NCBI GenBank assembly: GCA_005882135.1
Contig: VBDR01000039.1
Location: 52,907 to 116,906 of the forward strand
From: Chloroflexota bacterium
Lineage (GTDB): Bacteria; Chloroflexota; Dormibacteria; Dormibacterales; Dormibacteraceae
Direction of reading: 5' to 3'
Length of the DNA: 64,000 bases
The notes under the pieces are model-generated. The model was given only the letters and a program-made list of their open reading frames with translations. It ran no database searches and was not told where the DNA came from. Below, piece after piece: positions 1 to 7,632 of the stretch; position 1 is the stretch's first letter, and the number at the start of each line of letters is the position of its first letter. A program made the translations under genes and the position numbers.

Positions 1-2
1 TG

Positions 3-530
3 CCACCACCCAACAATTCGGGTCCGGTCTCCGCTTCCGCCAGGGTCTGGGTGCTGCCGCCGATACCGGCCGTGAGCATCTCCACGAACGTGATCGCTTT
101 CGACCCGTCGATGAACGCGCCGACGGCCAAAACGTGGGCGCACGATGTCGTGCTCGACCTGGTCATCGAGTCTGAGGCGCGACGTCTACACGACCTCAAC
201 CTTGCGGAGGGCGGCGCGGAGGGAGATGCCCTGACCGAGTTCACCGACGTCATCAAGCAGGACATCGCCGCCGGCACCGTGATTCAGAAGAGCTACAGCT
301 TCGACCGGGTCAGCCTGAACCTGTTCCTGCCCAAGTTCAGCACCCAGGCCCGGAGGCTGATCGGCGTGACCCTGCACGGCACGACGACACTGGTCACACG
401 GGACGCTTCAGGAAAGGTTGTCTCGCAGCAGACGCAGCCTTACGCCAAGAGTTGGGGGGTCGGCGTCACCAAGGAGGGCACGACCTACCAGGTCATAAGC
501 GCCAACTTCACTGATCTGACCCTGGCCTAG
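3..530 (+). CDS. Hypothetical protein, C-terminal part (5' end outside window)
   Basis: The frame is open from the window edge to the TAG at 528-530. The only internal start candidate is GTG at 51, which has no ribosome binding site, and the codons before it read as a Pro/Ser/Asn-rich segment (PPPNNSGPVSASARVW). I therefore treat the gene as 5'-truncated. The visible 175 residues have no transmembrane segment. The second half alternates strands and turns (around VTLHGTTTLVTRDASGKV) and ends in a beta-rich stretch, the look of a secreted NTF2-like or SnoaL-like domain behind a low-complexity linker. That fold guess is weak and I recognise no family. The last 23 bases overlap the convergent AhpD-type gene. 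Confidence 0.5.
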   Translation, partial: PPPNNSGPVSASARVWVLPPIPAVSISTNVIAFDPSMNAPTAKTWAHDVVLDLVIESEARRLHDLNLAEGGAEGDALTEFTDVIKQDIAAGTVIQKSYSFDRVSLNLFLPKFSTQARRLIGVTLHGTTTLVTRDASGKVVSQQTQPYAKSWGVGVTKEGTTYQVISANFTDLTLA

Positions 531-1101
531 CGGCGGCCGGGATTCCGTCTGGCTCGTACATCGGAGGCGGCTCGATGCCGAAAGTGTCGGCGAGACGGAC
601 GAAAAGATTGAAGAGCGCGGTGTCGTAGGCCGTTTCGGCGATCTGCTCGTCGGTCCATCCGGCCTCGCGCAGTGACTGCACCTGCTCGTCGGTGACGCGG
701 TACGCGTGCCTGGTGATCGTCTCCACGAACTCCATCAGCAAGCGGTGCGGTTCATCCAGGCCCGCCGCGTCCAGGTCGCCGTCGCGGAGCGCTTGCGCCA
801 CCGTCCCGTACGCCTCGCCCTGCAACTGCAGGAACCAGCTATGCGAGCTGAGTCAATAGCGGCAGCGGTTCAGAGTCGAGACGTACGAGGCGATCATCTC
901 GTGCTGGGCCCGGGTCAGCGCGCCATCGGTGAAGTGGAGGCGCGAGGCCTGGTCGATCGCGGCCAGGAAGTCGGGGCGCAGACTCATGGTGCGCAGGATG
1001 TCGGGCACGACCTTGGCCACGCTGCGGGCTTTGCTCCCGGCGTAGAGCTCGGCCAGCGGGCCTTTGGCCTCCGCCTCGCCGACCATCTTGATCCGCGCCA
1101 T
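508..1101 (-). CDS. AhpD-type (peroxidase-related) selenoprotein with CxxU active site; in-frame TGA at 853-855
   Basis: Read as one 197-residue protein if the TGA at 853-855 is selenocysteine. Residues 1-82 and 84-197 are continuous in one frame. Together they give an AhpD/carboxymuconolactone-decarboxylase-fold protein of usual length, family of thiol-dependent peroxidases. The active site reads E68, then C80-R-Y-U83, then H87. This reproduces the E-(11)-C-x-x-C-x-x-x-H spacing of AhpD (Glu118, Cys130, Cys133, His137 in M. tuberculosis), with the TGA exactly at the second cysteine. A two-part hairpin follows the TGA (see the SECIS entry). ATG at 1099-1101 starts the gene and no clear Shine-Dalgarno is seen. 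It is third in a colinear run after the VOC and truncated-hemoglobin genes (32 bp gap), suggesting peroxide or reactive-nitrogen defence. Alternatives are a nonsense mutation of a Cys codon or a sequencing error. The Sec machinery is not in this window. Confidence 0.75.
814..847 (-). promoter_or_regulatory. Candidate bacterial SECIS hairpin downstream of the in-frame TGA
   Basis: On the minus strand the TGA (853-855) is followed by a lower stem CTCGC (847-843) pairing with GCGAG (818-814). An asymmetric internal loop leads to an upper stem CCTGC (832-828) / GCAGG (823-819), closed by the tetraloop AGTT (827-824). The apical loop starts 26 nt after the TGA and carries G in its second position. 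This agrees with the bacterial SECIS features I recall: an apical loop about 16-37 nt after UGA, a short upper stem, and a G among the first loop bases. An alternative nearer hairpin, CAGCT/AGCTG, is possible. No folding energy was computed. Confidence 0.6.
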
Positions 1102-1133
1102 GTGCCGAGGTAACGGCCGCTCCGGGCGAGGGG

Positions 1134-1586
1134 TTACGTCTGTGGCCCGTCCCAGGACCAGCGAGGCATCGGCAGATCCGGTTCGAGGCGCGTGCCTGGG
1201 GGTGAGTACGAGTTGACCTCGCTCGTCGCCGCCGTGATAAACCTGCGCATGACGCTGCGGAACTCGGGATCGGGCGGGAGCTGCGCATCATCCAGCGCCC
1301 GGATGAAGCAGGCGGCGAACCGGGTGCCGAATTCATCGGGACCGCCCTGGCCGGCGTGGATGCCGAGCATGCCCGAATGCCCGCCCAGCTCGCGCGAGTA
1401 GCGCGGCGGACCTCCGAACACTTCGGCCCAATAGGCGGCGAGATGCTCGAGGTGGTTCGGGCTCAGGCCGTGAGAAAAGGGATGGTTCAACTCGGGGTCC
1501 TGCAAACATCGCTCGTGGGTGGCGGCGGCAAGAGCGAGAAAAGCCTGATCGCCACCCGCAAACTCGAATAACGACGGTCGACTCAT
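1134..1586 (-). CDS. Truncated hemoglobin family protein (group II-like)
   Basis: 150-residue single-domain globin. It probably binds heme and O2/NO/peroxide in the cytosol. The pattern around residues 36-80 is typical of truncated hemoglobins: HPFSHG, then AAYWAEVFGGPPRYSRELGG, then HSGMLGIHAG. One of the last two histidines is the expected proximal heme ligand. The family's usual Trp in the G helix is not obvious (FRSVMRRFI), so group assignment is tentative. The ATG at 1586 has no clear Shine-Dalgarno. It lies between the VOC gene (41 bp upstream) and the AhpD-type selenoprotein (32 bp downstream) on the same strand. Pairing of such globins with AhpD-type peroxidases is plausible for reactive oxygen or nitrogen detoxification. 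Confidence 0.85.
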   Translation of the reverse strand: MSRPSLFEFAGGDQAFLALAAATHERCLQDPELNHPFSHGLSPNHLEHLAAYWAEVFGGPPRYSRELGGHSGMLGIHAGQGGPDEFGTRFAACFIRALDDAQLPPDPEFRSVMRRFITAATSEVNSYSPPGTRLEPDLPMPRWSWDGPQT

Positions 1587-1627
1587 CCAGCCGGATGTTA
1601 CGGGAGGCTCATCCGCCAGGGCCTTGG

Positions 1628-2038
1628 CTAGGCCATGTCGATGCTTACCACCCAGTTGATGCCAAACCTGTCCAGGAGATACCCCGCCTCGCCTCCCCAG
1701 GGCTGCTTGGTCAGCTGCGCCTTCGCCTGACCGCCTTCGGCGAGGGCCTTGAAGATCTTGGTGATGCGCTCCCTGTCCGTCCCATTCAGAGCAATCGCGA
1801 GGTTTTCGCCGACCTTGGCCGGGTATTTGGGGTGGCCATCCGAGCCGACGATCCGCGCGCCTTCAGCATCAAGTCGCGCGTACGCGATGCGGTCCCCAGG
1901 TCCGGCCGGCCTGACCTCGCCCTGCTCGTTCATCGTTTGGAGCACCAGGTTGCCGCCCAGCACTCGGTGATAAAACTCCATGGCCTCGCTCGCACGGCCC
2001 TGAAAGTTGACGTACGGGCTCAAAAGAATGTTGCTCAT
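1628..2038 (-). CDS. VOC-superfamily protein, PhnB-like
   Basis: 136 residues with the PhnB/3-demethylubiquinone-methyltransferase-like VOC fold. The start has the typical LLSPYVNFQGRASEAMEFY opening, with VLGG and WGGEAGYLLDRFGINW in the second beta-alpha-beta module. Members of this group are metal-independent or poorly characterised and the substrate is unknown. An AGGAGG lies about 15 nt before the ATG. It heads a run of three same-strand genes (VOC, truncated hemoglobin, AhpD-type selenoprotein). The family call is firm; the function is not known. Confidence 0.85.
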   Translation of the reverse strand: MSNILLSPYVNFQGRASEAMEFYHRVLGGNLVLQTMNEQGEVRPAGPGDRIAYARLDAEGARIVGSDGHPKYPAKVGENLAIALNGTDRERITKIFKALAEGGQAKAQLTKQPWGGEAGYLLDRFGINWVVSIDMA

Positions 2039-2154
2039 GCGATCGATCTTGACCTCCTGGTTAGATCCGGGTCGGGTTAAGTCTTCAACCCGTCTGACGA
2101 AAGGCGTTGGGCAAATGTGACCAGAACCCTGGAGGTGTGGTATGGCGAACGACG

Positions 2155-3132
2155 TCAGCCGATCGTAAGGACAACGTTCCCGGTCTTCTGCTCCGTCTCC
2201 ACGTACCTCGTCGCCTCGACCACGTCCTCCAACGGGTAGGTCCGATCGATGACGGCGCGGAACTTCCTCGCCTCGACCAGGTCCTTGAGGAAGAGGATGT
2301 CCTGCTTTGTCTGTCGAGGCGGGATCTGGAACACCACTTTCTTGTCTCCGCGCCGCGACGGCCAGAGCGCCCGCATGAGATTCCCGAAACCGTCGGTTGG
2401 CAGAAAGATACCCGCCGCCTTCATTGAGGCTCTGCAGCGCGTGAACGGCAGCTTGCCGACCGCGTCAAAAATGACGTCGTACGTTTGGCCGTTCCTGGTG
2501 AAATCTTCCCGCGTGTAGTCGATCACCCTATCGGCTCCGAGCGATTTCACGAGCTCCAGGTTCTTGGTGCTGCACACCGCGGTGATGTCGGCGCCAAAGT
2601 GCCTGGCCAGCTGCACTCCAGCGGTGCCTATGGCACCGGATGCACCGTAGATGAGAATCGTGCGGCCGTCCCGGAGGTCCGCCTGCCTCAGACACGTCAA
2701 TGCGTTGAGCCCTCCGTCACTGACTGGCGCAGCCTCCTCGAAGCCAATGCCGGCCGGCATGTGCGCGATTCGGGCGCCCTCGCGAATGCACATGAATTCC
2801 GCATGCGCACCGAACCGAAGACCGCTATTGCCAAAGGCGCGGTCACCGACCGCGAACTCGCTCACGCCCGCCCCGACAGCCGCGACCTCTCCGGCAAACT
2901 CGCTGCCGAGAATCCTCTGCCTCGGCCTCCGGACTCCTGAGACCAGGCGGCTGAGAAGCGAGACCCCTAGGCCGCCGCGGCGGTTGGCCTCACGCGTGTG
3001 GACGTCCAACCGGTTGACCGTCGTGGCGTGGACCTGGACGAGGACTTCGTCCTCTTTGGGTACCGGCCGCTCAACGTCCGCGAGTCGCAGGACGTCGGGC
3101 GGCCCGTACCTGTCGTAGACGACGGCCCTCAT
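2155..3132 (-). CDS. NAD(P)-dependent zinc-independent oxidoreductase of the MDR / quinone oxidoreductase family
   Basis: 325 residues. An N-terminal GroES-like domain (about 1-120, with ILGSEFAGEVAAVG) is followed by a Rossmann domain with the nucleotide motif YGASGAIGTAGVQLA near residue 165. The catalytic and structural zinc cysteines of classical alcohol dehydrogenases are absent, as in Qor and Zta1-like enzymes that reduce quinones or enones with NADPH. Family length is normal. It is followed on the same strand by the three stress genes and preceded by pirin with a 42 bp gap, so a redox/stress cluster is likely. Substrate is not predictable from sequence. Confidence 0.9.
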   Translation of the reverse strand: MRAVVYDRYGPPDVLRLADVERPVPKEDEVLVQVHATTVNRLDVHTREANRRGGLGVSLLSRLVSGVRRPRQRILGSEFAGEVAAVGAGVSEFAVGDRAFGNSGLRFGAHAEFMCIREGARIAHMPAGIGFEEAAPVSDGGLNALTCLRQADLRDGRTILIYGASGAIGTAGVQLARHFGADITAVCSTKNLELVKSLGADRVIDYTREDFTRNGQTYDVIFDAVGKLPFTRCRASMKAAGIFLPTDGFGNLMRALWPSRRGDKKVVFQIPPRQTKQDILFLKDLVEARKFRAVIDRTYPLEDVVEATRYVETEQKTGNVVLTIG

Positions 3133-3174
3133 GAGTACCCATATTCTCTCCAGTGGCCGCGAGCAGGACTGGCG

Positions 3175-3993
3175 TCAGTCCACGTACGGTCCGTTGAAGA
3201 TCGGCGTCTCTCCGTAGGGCTCGCCGGCCATGAGCATGAACCGCGTCCCGGGTTGCGCCTCCTCCACAGCCAATACCCCACCCGGTCCAAGAACCGCGAT
3301 CTGCCCTCGCCTCGCCCGGCTTCGGTTGGCGCCGAAGCTGGCATCGCCTTCCAGCATGTAGACGAAGCCGTTGAAGCCGGCCCGGACGGGGATGCTCATC
3401 TTTCCTCCCTTGGGCAGCTCGACGTCCAGGATGAGTCCCGGGGTCCCGAGCTCGATGGTCGAGCCCTCGCCGACCAGCACCCGGATGGTCGCGTCGCCCT
3501 CCTGCCGGGCGGGCACCTCGTCTGGTGAGACGACCTGCGCGGTCGGCTCGACATTCTTGTCCTTACGCGCCAGGTTGACCCAGAAGAGAAGGCCGCGCAT
3601 CTCGCTGACCTTGCCCTCACGGCGCTCGTCCTCACCGAGACCCTCCGCGTGCAAGACGCCGCGACCGGTTCGGATCTTGAGGACCGCGCCCTCGTCCAGC
3701 CGGGCACGCTCGAAGCTCCCGCCGGGACCGGTGCTGTGACCCGTGCTCGACGAGCCCGAGATCGCATACCAGAGGTTGTCAAACCCGCGATGCGGATGCG
3801 TGGTGTCCACCTGCTCTTGCTGGGGGTCGATCCTCACCACGGCCTCGTGGACGAGGATGTACGGGTCGACCAGCGAGTAGGGGATGTTTCTTGACGGCAG
3901 GGATTCCAGGACCTGGTTGCCCATCATCGGTCGGATGTGGGCGTCCTCGACCAGGACGATTTCGCGCTGCGCTGTGTCGATTTGAGTGGCCAT
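3175..3993 (-). CDS. Pirin family protein
   Basis: 272 residues from the ATG at 3993, chosen because GGAGG lies about 8 nt upstream. A longer frame reaches 4062 without such support. It is a two-domain bicupin of the pirin family. The metal-binding motif of the first cupin is visible as THPHRGFDNLWY, followed by the glycine-rich turn and the RGVLHAEG segment with another His. Pirins have been described as iron-binding regulators or quercetin dioxygenases. Its role here is unknown, but adjacency to a quinone oxidoreductase is compatible with quinone or flavonoid redox chemistry. It is the first gene of the minus-strand cluster running to 508. Confidence 0.88.
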   Translation of the reverse strand: MATQIDTAQREIVLVEDAHIRPMMGNQVLESLPSRNIPYSLVDPYILVHEAVVRIDPQQEQVDTTHPHRGFDNLWYAISGSSSTGHSTGPGGSFERARLDEGAVLKIRTGRGVLHAEGLGEDERREGKVSEMRGLLFWVNLARKDKNVEPTAQVVSPDEVPARQEGDATIRVLVGEGSTIELGTPGLILDVELPKGGKMSIPVRAGFNGFVYMLEGDASFGANRSRARRGQIAVLGPGGVLAVEEAQPGTRFMLMAGEPYGETPIFNGPYVD

Positions 3994-4164
3994 GGCCTGT
4001 TCCTCCATTGGTTCAGGTAGAAATCCATAAACTTGCCTTTGCAAGTACCGTGGCTCGGACACGTTTATTGCACGGACCCGACCTCACCGGTCTGATGGCA
4101 TGCGTCTCATCACGATGCTGAGGGTCATAGCCAAGGGAACGAACCGGAAAGCTGCCCGGCAAAG

Positions 4165-5070
4165 GTGATGGGCGACCTCGCTGCGCCCACAACGATGCTG
4201 CGGAAACGGCGGAGGTCAACGTTGCTCAGAGCGGTCGCAGCAATCCTGGTCTGCCTGTTCGCCTTGCTCTTGAGCTATGCCCTCTGGACGGTGTATGAGA
4301 ACACGCTGACGGCGGCCGCCCTGGACCAGGGCTCACTGAGCAACGCGAAGCCCTCGTCCCGGCCTGAGCTCTCCCCCACCGCAGCTCGGGCGTTGGAAGC
4401 CTACGGTGGAGAGGCGATCTGGAAGGCTGCCACCGCGGTGGACAGCGAGGTGACAGTGGGGGGACTCTTGTTTCAACTCAAGGGCATCAACATCCCGCCT
4501 CACGCAAGGATCACGGTCGACGTTCAACGGCCCCACACCGTCATCACGCCCATGGACACGTCTGGTGATGTCGGTGTCCTCGACGGTTTCAGCGTCATGA
4601 TCGTGGCGCCGGACGGCAGGATCATCGAACAACGTGCCGACGCTCGGGAGCATCTGCAGAATGCCAGCGTCACCGACAAATGGGATCGCTTGAACCTCCT
4701 GTACTTCTTGGGCTACGCCTTCTGGGGCTACTACACGCTGCCCTATCAGCTGACGCGAAGCGCCATCGAATGGACTGAGCTGCGGGATGGCCTGCTGCAA
4801 GCGGACTTTGGAACCAACCTGCCCGTTCACAGCCGCATCCAGCGGTTTTGGTTCGACAGAAAAACCGGACTGCTGAAGCGCAATGACTACACGCCGGTGG
4901 CAGCCACTCCGAGTGCCCAGGTGGCCAACGTAGTGTTTGAACATGGAGAGTCAAACGGCATCCGGTACACCTCAAAACGCCGAGTGAAGTTGACGCCTCA
5001 GCAGTACGGCTGGGTTCTCCCCGTTCCCGACTTCATCACGATCGACGTGGAGATGTGGCGCTTGCGGTGA
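4165..5070 (+). CDS. Membrane-anchored hypothetical protein
   Basis: 301 residues starting at GTG 4165 (GTGATG; the ATG at 4168 is equally possible). There is an N-terminal basic patch (LRKRRRS), one transmembrane helix at about residues 22-42, and then a roughly 250-residue extracytoplasmic domain rich in beta strands with several aromatic pairs (YYTLPYQL, IQRFWFDRKTG). The pattern of a phrase like WFDRKTGLLKRNDYTP followed by VVFEHGESNGIRY resembles outer-membrane-lipoprotein-carrier-type folds. That is only an impression. It stands alone between the divergent pirin gene and tRNA-His. Function not recognised. Confidence 0.7.
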   Translation: MMGDLAAPTTMLRKRRRSTLLRAVAAILVCLFALLLSYALWTVYENTLTAAALDQGSLSNAKPSSRPELSPTAARALEAYGGEAIWKAATAVDSEVTVGGLLFQLKGINIPPHARITVDVQRPHTVITPMDTSGDVGVLDGFSVMIVAPDGRIIEQRADAREHLQNASVTDKWDRLNLLYFLGYAFWGYYTLPYQLTRSAIEWTELRDGLLQADFGTNLPVHSRIQRFWFDRKTGLLKRNDYTPVAATPSAQVANVVFEHGESNGIRYTSKRRVKLTPQQYGWVLPVPDFITIDVEMWRLR

Positions 5071-5089
5071 ATTTTGGCTCGGGCCGCCG

Positions 5090-5160
5090 AAGGCGCGAGT
5101 GCCGGCTCCCGCGGCAAATCCCGGCGATTCAAAGGCACGAGTGCCGGCCCCCGCGGGAAA
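5090..5160. repeat. Two copies of an imperfect 29-bp direct repeat
   Basis: 5090-5118 and 5132-5160 are 26/29 identical and lie 42 bp apart in the intergenic region between the membrane protein and tRNA-His. The core is CGAGTGCCGGC followed by CCCGCGG. No coding role is evident. A 7-bp hairpin (CCAACGC/GCGTTGG, 5188-5205) lies between the repeat and the tRNA 3' end and could help terminate transcription. It has no T tract. Confidence 0.7.
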
Positions 5161-5242
5161 CAAGGGTCCTACCGTCAGACTCGGAGCCCAACGCTCAAGC
5201 GTTGGCTTTCAAAAAGGACCCGTTTAGTCCTGATGAAAGACG

Positions 5243-5316
5243 GGTGGCTAGCGGGATTTGAACCCGCGACACCCAGATCCACAATCTGGTGCTCTGCCTG
5301 CTGAGCTATAGCCACC
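5243..5316 (-). tRNA. tRNA-His (anticodon GTG)
   Basis: Minus-strand cloverleaf with acceptor GTGGCTA (5315-5309) paired to TAGCCAC (5250-5244), a G at position -1 (5316) and discriminator C73 (5243), as expected for tRNA-His. The anticodon stem-loop is CCAGA-TTGTGGA-TCTGG with anticodon GTG, and the T arm contains GGTTCAAATCC. The 3' CCA is not encoded. It is divergent from the paa operon. Confidence 0.95.
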
Positions 5317-5386
5317 ACGGCGCGGCAGGAACGGCTGCCTGGGGAAGACCACGATTCTACCGCCCGGCTTGTTGGAGAATGAGTTG

Positions 5387-6331
5387 ATGGCAAGCTCAGG
5401 CGAGCTCGACCAGATGATCAAGTCGGGCGAGCTGATCGAGTCGACCAGCGAGATGACTCCCGAATACCTGCGGGAGCTCAAGCACACGCTCATCGTGTCC
5501 GGCGACACCGAGCTCATCTCGGCCCCGGCCTACTACCTGGCCGCCAAAAGGGCGCCGTCGATCAACGCTTTCATGACCGGGATCGCGATCATCCAGGACG
5601 AGCTCGCCCACGCTCACATCGCTTACCACATCCTCGAAGAGCTCGGCGAGGACCAGGAAAAGCTCATCTTCAGTCGCGACCCCAAGAGCTTTCGCTACCC
5701 CTACGCATTCGACGTCCCCCTCGAGAGCTGGACCGAGCTAGTCGTCGCCAACGGCTTTTACGACCAGGCCGGCTTCTGCCTCCTCGGCGACATCCACGAC
5801 AAGTGCTCGTACGGCCCCTGGAAGCGCGGCCTCAACAAGGTGATGCTGGAGGAGAACTTCCACCTTCGCAACGGTCGCACCTGGATGAAGCGCATCAGCG
5901 CTTCGGGAGGTGCGACCAAGGACGAGCTGCAGCGTGCCGTCGACTGGATGTTTCCGCTCAGCGTCGAGTGGTTCGGGCTGCCCGACTCGAAGAAAATGCA
6001 TTCGACCCAGCTCGAGTACAGGCTCAAGGGCCTGACCAACGACCAGCTGCGCCAGTGGTGGCTGTCGACAGTCGTGCCGTACTGCGAGCAGATCGGCGTC
6101 AAGGTCCCTGCGCACCAGGAGACGCGCGACGGCAAGGACGTCTGGGAGCTCGACTACCCGTTCCCGTGCGAGTTCGACGCGGAGGCAAAGCGCTGGGACT
6201 TCAAGCAGCCCATCACATGGGACGGCGTGCTGGCCCGCTGGCGCGAGCGAGGGCCTCGCAACGCCGAGATGGTCGCGATGTTCCAGGAAGAGTTCCACAA
6301 CTTCCGAAAGACGCACCGCGGGGATTCATGA
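5387..6331 (+). CDS. paaA: PaaA-like catalytic subunit of a phenylacetyl-CoA epoxidase-type multicomponent oxygenase
   Basis: 314 residues from ATG 5387 (GGAG 9 nt upstream). Ferritin-like four-helix di-iron protein. Canonical PaaABC(E) epoxidises phenylacetyl-CoA in the cytosol. Visible carboxylate/His motifs are TELIS (first Glu), IQDELAHAH (ExxH) and LEENFHLRNGRTW (ExxH), the order seen in PaaA. The QDELAHAHIAYHIL segment differs from the usual VQDEAGHGLYLY, so this is a divergent member and the substrate could be another CoA thioester. It begins an operon: its stop overlaps the start of the DUF59 gene (ATGA), followed by paaB, paaC and a zinc-ribbon gene. No PaaE reductase is present here. 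Confidence 0.8.
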   Translation: MASSGELDQMIKSGELIESTSEMTPEYLRELKHTLIVSGDTELISAPAYYLAAKRAPSINAFMTGIAIIQDELAHAHIAYHILEELGEDQEKLIFSRDPKSFRYPYAFDVPLESWTELVVANGFYDQAGFCLLGDIHDKCSYGPWKRGLNKVMLEENFHLRNGRTWMKRISASGGATKDELQRAVDWMFPLSVEWFGLPDSKKMHSTQLEYRLKGLTNDQLRQWWLSTVVPYCEQIGVKVPAHQETRDGKDVWELDYPFPCEFDAEAKRWDFKQPITWDGVLARWRERGPRNAEMVAMFQEEFHNFRKTHRGDS

Positions 6332-6633
6332 CCCGGCGGTTCTGGGCCGCCCTGGCGGAAGTCCAGGATCCCGAGATGCCGATCAACCTCGTCGACCTGG
6401 GCGTGATTTACGGCATCAGTGAGAACCACGGTGTGGTGGAGGTCGACCTCACCTTCACGGCGATGGGCTGCCCCGCCTCCGACTTCATCCTGGAAGACGT
6501 GCGCGAACGCCTGCTTCGCGAACCCGGCGTGAGTGAGGTCCGGATCAACGTTGTGTGGGATCCGCCGTGGACGACTGCCCGCGTGACCGAGGCGGGCCGC
6601 GACGCGCTCGAAGCCTGGGGACTGGCAGTTTGA
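6328..6633 (+). CDS. paaD: PaaD N-terminal half: DUF59/MIP18 iron-sulfur assembly protein
   Basis: 101 residues. ATG at 6328 overlaps the paaA stop, and its TGA overlaps the paaB start (TGATG). It contains only the DUF59 domain of PaaD: VQDPEMPINLVDLGVIYGI at the start, then FTAMGCPASDFI with the conserved cysteine, then NVVWDPPWT. Standard PaaD is about 165 residues with this domain followed by a zinc ribbon. Here the zinc ribbon is encoded separately at 7592-7810, after paaC. PaaD is thought to help install or maintain the metal centre of the epoxidase complex. Position between paaA and paaB supports the same role. Confidence 0.85.
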   Translation: MTRRFWAALAEVQDPEMPINLVDLGVIYGISENHGVVEVDLTFTAMGCPASDFILEDVRERLLREPGVSEVRINVVWDPPWTTARVTEAGRDALEAWGLAV

Positions 6634-6851
6634 TGAAGTACCAGCGTGTGAGCGGCGACGCGGTCGAGTACGAGGTCTTCGCGCGCAAGACTCGGGTCGA
6701 GCCGCTGCACCAGGTCGGCAGCGTGGTTGCGCCGGATGACGACCTGGCGATGGCATACGCGCGCGCGACTTACGACGAGGAGCGCTGGTGCGAGATGGCC
6801 ATCGTGCGCAAGGACGATGTGATTCGTCTCTGGTCACCGGGCGAGGCGTGA
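6633..6851 (+). CDS. paaB: PaaB-like small subunit
   Basis: 72 residues, ATG at 6633 immediately overlapping the previous stop. PaaB-family features are the opening YEVFARKTRVEPLHQVGSV, the helix AMAYARATYDEE, and the ending MAIVRKDDVIRL. It is shorter than the roughly 95 residues usual for PaaB, mainly at the N-terminus. PaaB is a structural, non-catalytic subunit of the phenylacetyl-CoA epoxidase. A 49 bp gap follows before paaC. Confidence 0.85.
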   Translation: MKYQRVSGDAVEYEVFARKTRVEPLHQVGSVVAPDDDLAMAYARATYDEERWCEMAIVRKDDVIRLWSPGEA

Positions 6852-6900
6852 GGCCCCTCCGGCGCTTGGCGCCACCTCCACATGAACGGGGAGGGGTTGC

Positions 6901-7632
6901 GTGAGCCTTTCCGACCTCGTTCTCAGCCTCGCGGACAACAAGCAGATGCTGGGACTGCGTTACGCAGAATGGGCGACCCGCGCTCCTTCGCTCGAGGCGG
7001 ATATCGCGGCGGCCGCTATGGGTCTCGACGACCTCGGCCACAGCCGCGTCCTGTACGGATGTCTCGAGCCGCTCGGCGTGGACCCGCGGGGCCCCGAACG
7101 CGAGTCGGATCCGGCCAGCCTGCGCAACCTTGCCTACTTCGACGATCCATGGACCGAGTGGTCGCAGTTCGTGGCCGCCAACGCAATCCTCGACACGGCG
7201 TTCACCGTGATGATCGAGGCGTGCGTCGGCGGATCAGTCGACGTGCTGCAGCAGCGGCTGCGGAAGATGCTGCTGGAGGAGCGCTACCACTTCCTGCACG
7301 GTCGCAGCTGGCTGCGGTCGGGCATCGACACCGAACCGCTGCAGCGCGCGTGGCGCGAGGCGATCGAGTGGTTCGGGCCACCGGACGGTGAGTCCGCCAA
7401 GCTGCATCGCGAAGGCAAGCTGAGCCTGGGCCCGGCCGAGCTGCGTGCGCGCCTCGAAGAGCGGCTCGAGATGAAAGCGCCGCCCGTCACCAGCGATTGG
7501 AAGGGCTGGGACCCCATCCGCCGCCGCGCCCGCCCAGGCTCGATCGATGCGCACACGTTCGGCATGCTGCGTGGTCTCGAGGAGAAGAAATATGCGCCGC
7601 CCACCGCGAAACAAGCAGCCCCACGCGCCTAG
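6901..7632 (+). CDS. paaC: PaaC-like subunit of the oxygenase
   Basis: 243 residues from GTG 6901 (GGGGAGG about 7 nt upstream). Ferritin-like paralogue of PaaA that forms the A/C core. Motifs: ADNKQMLGLRYAEW, LDDLGHSRVLYG and LLEERYHFLHGRSWL. In E. coli PaaC the second motif has lost its metal-binding histidine (DLLGQ). Here DLGH and EERYH are both kept, so this subunit may retain ligands. The ribosome binding site of the downstream zinc-ribbon gene lies inside its 3' end. Canonical PaaC is structural; whether this copy binds iron is open. Confidence 0.8.
   Translation: MSLSDLVLSLADNKQMLGLRYAEWATRAPSLEADIAAAAMGLDDLGHSRVLYGCLEPLGVDPRGPERESDPASLRNLAYFDDPWTEWSQFVAANAILDTAFTVMIEACVGGSVDVLQQRLRKMLLEERYHFLHGRSWLRSGIDTEPLQRAWREAIEWFGPPDGESAKLHREGKLSLGPAELRARLEERLEMKAPPVTSDWKGWDPIRRRARPGSIDAHTFGMLRGLEEKKYAPPTAKQAAPRA

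Noticed and set aside
5188..5205. Rho-independent terminator of tRNA-His
   Set aside because: The 7-bp hairpin has no T tract in the tRNA direction, so I only mention it under the repeat.
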